Origin: Arthrobacter sp. EPSL27
GTDB taxonomy: Bacteria > Actinomycetota > Actinomycetes > Actinomycetales > Micrococcaceae
Assembly (NCBI RefSeq): GCF_001512305.1
Contig: NZ_LNUT01000005.1
Location: 1,151,774 to 1,215,773, forward strand
Length of the DNA: 64,000 bases
Reading direction: 5' to 3'
Below, one piece after another: positions 60,718-64,000 of the stretch (positions are counted from its first letter, which is position 1; every line of letters begins with the position of its first letter). The notes beneath the pieces were generated by a model. The model was not told the DNA's origin. It made no database searches and saw only the letters and a program-made list of their open reading frames with translations. A program made the position numbers and the translations under genes.

Positions 60718-61497
60718 CTAGAGAGCCGACCAGCCGCCGTCGGACGCGAGGACCGCACCGTTGACGTTGGTGCCGTCGTCACTGAGCAGGAAGGTGATGG
60801 AGGCTGCCAGCTGCGCCGCGGTGGCGGGGGCCGGGATGTTCGCGCCCATCAGCGGGCCGAGGCGTTCGGCGGCGAGCTGGGAGCCCCAGGTGGCCTCAAT
60901 ATTGGTGATGGTGGCACCGGGGGCGACGGCGTTGAAGCGCAACCCCTTCGGCCCGTACATCACGGCGGAGTTCCTGGTCAGGCCGACGACGGCGTGCTTG
61001 GACGCGGTGTACGCGGCGCCGGCGGCCGACCCCCGCAGGCCTGCTTCGGAGGCAACGTTCACCACCGAGCCCGCACCGGCGTCCAGCATCAACGGGACCA
61101 CCGCGCGGGTCAGCCGCATCAGGGCGGTCACGTTGATCCGGAAGACCCGATCCCACGTGTCGTCGTCGACTTCGTGGACGGGAGCGAAGTGGTCCATGAT
61201 GCCGGCGACGTTCGCGAGGGCGTCCACCCGGCCGCCAGCGGCAGCAACGACGGCGGCGACGGTCTCTTCGGTGGAGATGTCACCGGCCACGGGGACGAGG
61301 TCCAGTCCCTGGTTCCCGGAAACCAGGGCGTCCAGCCGCTCGGAACTGATGTCGGCGGCGATCACCCTGCCGCCTTCCTTGGCCACGCGCAGGGCCGTTG
61401 CCAGGCCGATGCCCGATCCGGCGCCCGTGACGATGACCGTCTGGCCGGCGAAGCGGTTCGGGGTGATGGATTCCTGCCATGCAGCGTCGTTGCCCAT
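60718..61497 (-). CDS. SDR family NAD(P)-dependent oxidoreductase
   Basis: The 259-residue enzyme has TGAGSGIG at residues 24-31, the Asp of NAD preference in IAADIS, NVAG at 96-99, S150 (VASEAG) and YTASK (Y163, K167), and ends with a SDGGWSAL tail typical of 3-oxoacyl/3-hydroxy reductases. An acidic residue after the second strand points to NAD rather than NADP. GGAAGGA precedes the ATG. It is divergent from the TetR gene across a perfect operator, so the regulator very probably represses it. Confidence 0.87.
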   Translation of the reverse strand: MGNDAAWQESITPNRFAGQTVIVTGAGSGIGLATALRVAKEGGRVIAADISSERLDALVSGNQGLDLVPVAGDISTEETVAAVVAAAGGRVDALANVAGIMDHFAPVHEVDDDTWDRVFRINVTALMRLTRAVVPLMLDAGAGSVVNVASEAGLRGSAAGAAYTASKHAVVGLTRNSAVMYGPKGLRFNAVAPGATITNIEATWGSQLAAERLGPLMGANIPAPATAAQLAASITFLLSDDGTNVNGAVLASDGGWSAL

Positions 61498-61536
61498 GAT
61501 GTCCTTCCAGACTGTTCGGATCTACGTCGCCCCAGC

Positions 61537-61557
61537 TTATGACACGCTGTGTCATAA
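61537..61557. promoter_or_regulatory. Perfect 21-bp palindromic operator between SDR and TetR genes
   Basis: TTATGACAC (61537-61545) and GTGTCATAA (61549-61557) form a 9-bp perfect inverted repeat with a GCT spacer, typical of a TetR-dimer site. CATAAT at 61553-61558 in the right arm can be the -10 box of the TetR gene, and its start codon is only six bases further, so a bound repressor would block transcription directly. Confidence 0.7.
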
Positions 61558-61564
61558 TAAAAGG

Positions 61565-62185
61565 GTGAATACTGGGGTGATGTCTCCGCAAGACCCCAAG
61601 CCTGCCGGCACCCGTACCGCCGGCCGCCCGGCCACCATCGACCCCGATGCCATTGCGGGGATCGCCCTGCGGCTTTTCGCGGAGAACGGCTACGAGCAGA
61701 CGTCGATGGAGGACATCGCCAGCGCCGCCGGGATCGGGCGCAAGAGCCTGTACCGGTATTTCGCCAGCAAAGCCGATCTCATCTGGGGCGGCATGGAGCC
61801 GGCGGTCCGGGCCTCCGGGCTGGTGCTGGAGGCTGCCGGCGGTCAGTACGCCCCCGATGGCGACGCCCTGGCGGGGCTGCGGGCCGCCGCCGTTGCGGGG
61901 GTGGCCGGAATCCCCGATCTTGCCGTGTCCCGGGGGCGGCTGCGCCTGATCGCCCACCATCCCGAGCTTGCGAGCCGCAGCTATGCCTCGCTGGCGCCGC
62001 AGCAAGGGCTGGCGCGCCGCTTCCTGGTGGACCACGGGGTGCCCGAGGACACCGCCGGCTACTTGTGCGCCGCCTATCTGGCGGCGACTTTTGAGGCCTG
62101 GCTGCGCTGGGCTGCGGGCACCGATCCCGACCCGGTGCCGTACCTGCTGGCCTCCGTCGAAGTGCTGCGGGTGCCCGGGACCTGA
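61565..62185 (+). CDS. TetR family transcriptional regulator
   Basis: The 206-residue protein has a TetR helix-turn-helix at about residues 24-70: DAIAGIALRLFAENGYEQTS, MEDIASAAGIGRKSLYRYFASK. The C-terminal ligand domain is alpha-helical and unmatched. The GTG at 61565 follows the -10 box so closely that the mRNA may be leaderless; ATG 61580 is the alternative. It most likely represses itself and the adjacent SDR gene and is released by an unknown, possibly lipid or alcohol, ligand. Confidence 0.85.
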   Translation: MNTGVMSPQDPKPAGTRTAGRPATIDPDAIAGIALRLFAENGYEQTSMEDIASAAGIGRKSLYRYFASKADLIWGGMEPAVRASGLVLEAAGGQYAPDGDALAGLRAAAVAGVAGIPDLAVSRGRLRLIAHHPELASRSYASLAPQQGLARRFLVDHGVPEDTAGYLCAAYLAATFEAWLRWAAGTDPDPVPYLLASVEVLRVPGT

Positions 62186-62212
62186 CCCCCGGCACCGGCG
62201 TTGGTGCAGTTG

Positions 62213-62397
62213 GCACTGCGCAAGGTGCCGGGCGCTGCGCGGGGCGCCCGGCGCTGCGTGGGGAGCCTGGCGCTGCGCGGCGTGGCTAGCGCTGCGCGGG
62301 GTGTTTGGCGCTGCGCAAAAGTCTCCACGCCGCGGTACTCGGGCAGCGCCGGCGCTTTGGCGCAGCGCAGGCCACTTGGCGCAGCGCCGGCGGTTTT
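62213..62397. repeat. Array of nine 19-bp repeats, six direct and three inverted
   Basis: Six contiguous 19-bp units begin at 62213, 62232, 62251, 62270, 62289 and 62308; the core is GCGCTGCGC (first GCACTGCGC, third GCGCTGCGT). After a 14-bp gap three contiguous inverted units begin at 62341, 62360 and 62379 with core GCGCAGCGC (first GGGCAGCGC). The ten bases after each core vary. The array lies between the TetR gene and the DUF202 pair and could fold into a long hairpin. No open frame in it looks like a gene. Confidence 0.75.
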
Positions 62398-62471
62398 CGG
62401 AACGCGCCAGCGGTGGCGACCACCCCGATGATGTGCGGTATTTTTCCCCGGAGTGGCATCCTGAGAACATC

Positions 62472-63020
62472 ATGACTGCACACGACGAGACACCTGATGC
62501 CCCGCACCGCGGCGGGCCTCCCGCCGGGCTCCCGCAGGCCGCGGACGGCTCCGGGCCGGAGGCCGCCGCGGCAGAACCGGCAGTAACGGAACCGGCAGCG
62601 ACAGAACCGGCAGCGACAGAACCGGGCACGGAGGAACCGGCACCGGACCGCCGCCACCGGGGGTTCTCGGCCTGGGTGCTGGACGGCGGGACCGAACCGG
62701 ATCCCCGGTTCACACTGGCCAACGAGCGCACGTTTTTGGCCTGGATCCGGACGTCGCTGGCCATGGTGGCGGGCGGCATCGCCGTCGAGGCCTTCACAAC
62801 AGACCTGTTCACGCCGGACGTCCGCAAGACCGTCGCCGTGCTGCTGCTCCTGCTGGGGATGGTGACGGGCGGAGGGTCCTTCTTCCGTTGGGTGAACGTG
62901 GAACGTGCCATGCGGCACCAGACGTCGCTTCCGGTGCCGGTAATCGCCCCCATCCTGGCGGTGGGCGGGGCCCTCGTCGCCGCCGTTCTGGTTGGTTTTG
63001 TGATCTGGCGGCCGGCGTAG
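62472..63020 (+). CDS. DUF202 (YidH-like) membrane protein
   Basis: The 182-residue protein has a hydrophilic, repetitive N-terminus (about 1-65) in which TEPAA-like pentapeptides are repeated, followed by DUF202: DPRFTLANERTFLAWIRTSLA and three hydrophobic helices. DUF202 proteins are small inner-membrane proteins of unknown function, often in pairs. It is followed by a second DUF202 gene and is probably cotranscribed. The ribosome binding site is weak. Confidence 0.85.
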   Translation: MTAHDETPDAPHRGGPPAGLPQAADGSGPEAAAAEPAVTEPAATEPAATEPGTEEPAPDRRHRGFSAWVLDGGTEPDPRFTLANERTFLAWIRTSLAMVAGGIAVEAFTTDLFTPDVRKTVAVLLLLLGMVTGGGSFFRWVNVERAMRHQTSLPVPVIAPILAVGGALVAAVLVGFVIWRPA

Positions 63021-63046
63021 CCGTGGCGAGGAGCAGGCAGCCTGCG

Positions 63047-63370
63047 ATGCACAACGATCCCGGGCTCCAGCCCGAACGGACGGACCTCGCCTGGCGGCGG
63101 ACCGCCCTCACGCTGGTTACGGCGGCCTGCATCTTCCTGCGCTGGATGCCCCTCCACGGATGGTTCACCGGCACCCTGATGGCGGCGTCGCTGCTGGCCG
63201 CCCTCGGCATCGCACTCACGCAGCGGCGCCGCTACCACCATCACGCCAGCGGCATCGGCGGCGCGGCAATGACCGCGAACGTCAAGGGGACGGCGGCCAT
63301 CGCCGGCAGCGTGGTGGTCCTTGCCGGGGTGGGAATCTATACGGTCCTGTTCCTGCCGCTGCAGCCCTAG
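63047..63370 (+). CDS. DUF202 membrane protein
   Basis: The 107-residue protein begins DPGLQPERTDLAWRRTALTL, the DUF202 signature, followed by two or three helices (AACIFLRWMPLHGWF, TAAIAGSVVVLAGVGIYTVLF) and a basic RRRYHHH loop. It may form a complex with the DUF202 protein encoded just upstream. GTG 63023, three bases after the preceding stop, is an alternative start consistent with translational coupling; ATG 63047 fits the family better. Confidence 0.82.
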   Translation: MHNDPGLQPERTDLAWRRTALTLVTAACIFLRWMPLHGWFTGTLMAASLLAALGIALTQRRRYHHHASGIGGAAMTANVKGTAAIAGSVVVLAGVGIYTVLFLPLQP

Positions 63371-63404
63371 CGGCACCGGCTGGAGCGCCGCCGCGGGGTG
63401 TGGA

Positions 63405-64000
63405 TCAGCTCAGGAACGACAAATGGATGTCGCTGCCAAACCGGCGGATGATGTCCTGCTTGGCCCGGTGGAACGCCGCGAGGTCCCCGGCGTTCCCGTG
63501 CTGTTCGAGGCGGCGCCGCGCCAGCTCGTCGGAAATCACGTCCATGAACAGTTCGGCGAGCAGCAGCCGCGCGGAATCACGGAAGCGGCCGCGCCCGTCG
63601 ACGTAGAGCCGCACGGTGGGCGCGCCGGTGTTGATGATGACCTTGCGCTCCGCAGCGCTGTACACGGCCCGGTCTGCGGCGTTGTGCAGGTTCCGGAATT
63701 CGTAGCCGACGAACAGGTCCATGCCATGGTCCCGGGGAACCCGGTGGGCCGCCGGATGGCCGGCCGGATGGGCGGCGGGCTGGATAACGGCAGCATGCGG
63801 GGGCTGGGCATCGCTGCGCGCGGAGGCTTGTTCGGCCACCACCATCTCGCACCAGGCCCAGTACGCGCCGGCCCGGACGGTCATTTCGCCCCGCTCCCCC
63901 GCGGCGTCCCCCGTCACCGTCCACTCGATCCGGCGGGTGCCGTCAAGGGAGTCGACGGATATGGCAACGGGCTCCGGCTCGATCCGCATGGATTCCGGCA
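63405..64000 (-). CDS. C-terminal part of an unidentified protein, cut by the window edge
   Basis: The open frame runs from the right edge to a stop at 63405, giving at least 197 residues without a clear start; an internal ATG at 63989 is followed by PEPVAISVDSLDGTRRIEW. The visible part has a beta-rich start, a proline/alanine/histidine-rich linker (QPAAHPAGHPAAH) and a C-terminal domain with FVGYEFRNLHNAADRAVYSA, VIINTGAPTVRLYVDG and LLAELFMDVISDELARR. I do not recognise it. The last part is well ordered and probably a separate domain. Confidence 0.55.
   Translation of the reverse strand, partial: PESMRIEPEPVAISVDSLDGTRRIEWTVTGDAAGERGEMTVRAGAYWAWCEMVVAEQASARSDAQPPHAAVIQPAAHPAGHPAAHRVPRDHGMDLFVGYEFRNLHNAADRAVYSAAERKVIINTGAPTVRLYVDGRGRFRDSARLLLAELFMDVISDELARRRLEQHGNAGDLAAFHRAKQDIIRRFGSDIHLSFLS

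Noticed and set aside
62213..62397. CRISPR array
   Set aside because: The 19-bp repeats are contiguous without unique spacers, part is inverted and no cas genes are nearby.
61280..63376. 698-codon minus-strand open frame across the TetR and DUF202 genes
   Set aside because: It covers two or three supported plus-strand genes and the repeat array; the protein is low-complexity and matches nothing known.
1..64000. tRNA or rRNA genes, insertion sequences, phage genes, attachment sites, replication origin
   Set aside because: No transposase, integrase, phage structural motif, tRNA-like cloverleaf or rRNA stretch was recognised by eye. A dedicated tRNA search could still find one.

Overview
The window is about 64 kb of very GC-rich DNA with GTG/TTG alternative starts, AGGAGG-type ribosome binding sites and many operons joined by 4-nt ATGA/GTGA overlaps. 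The proteins (DUF222/HNH protein, sterol carrier family protein, ANTAR regulator, carbohydrate ABC importer with no ATPase of its own, DUF2630, DUF6221) point to a soil actinobacterium of the Micrococcaceae, most like Arthrobacter or Pseudarthrobacter. This is inferred from protein style, as no rRNA is present. I saw no tRNA, rRNA, CRISPR array, insertion sequence or prophage.

Layout. 1-13.3 kb holds housekeeping and accessory genes: a partial secreted PIG-L-like protein, sterol carrier family protein, SDR, CHAD protein, DUF1508 protein, GH15 enzyme, DUF72 protein, App1-like phosphatase, DUF222/HNH protein, GH1 beta-glucosidase, a divergent Hsp20/MerR pair and a PAP2 phosphatase. 13.4-17.8 kb holds an AlkC-like DNA glycosylase and a two-gene unit of an NCS1 nucleobase-type permease with a cyclase-family hydrolase fused to an NTF2/SnoaL-like domain. 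17.9-26.3 kb is a complete sugar-acid operon (solute-binding lipoprotein, two permeases, DgoD-like and ManD-like dehydratases, KDPG-type aldolase, KDG-type kinase) opposite a FadR/DgoR-type regulator. 26.3-40.6 kb carries small stress and redox genes (aldo/keto reductase, epimerase, UspA, DUF302, phosphoribosyltransferase-hydrolase fusion, GAF-ANTAR, two hydrolases, VOC, DJ-1/PfpI, DUF2630, CapA, subtilase, DUF1992).

40.8-60.6 kb is the most distinctive part, a cell-surface glycopolymer locus. One block (+) has a GT4 glycosyltransferase and a Wzx-like flippase. A second block (-) has three GT2 glycosyltransferases, a large polytopic membrane protein that could be the polymerase, a membrane-anchored GH16 enzyme, a nucleotidyltransferase with a decayed P-loop kinase domain, and an APH-fold kinase. 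Its full-length paralog (nucleotidyltransferase, intact P-loop kinase and a C-terminal methyltransferase-like part) lies between the blocks together with an acyl-CoA ligase and a lipoprotein. Opposite the second block is a secreted PKD-repeat protein containing two apparently identical 888-bp repeats. The nucleotidyltransferase/kinase pair plus APH kinase is my best candidate for an undescribed system, perhaps adding a phospho-linked group to a glycan.

60.7-64 kb holds an SDR and TetR regulator sharing a perfect 21-bp operator, an array of six direct and three inverted 19-bp repeats, two DUF202 membrane proteins and the C-terminal part of an unidentified protein cut by the window edge.
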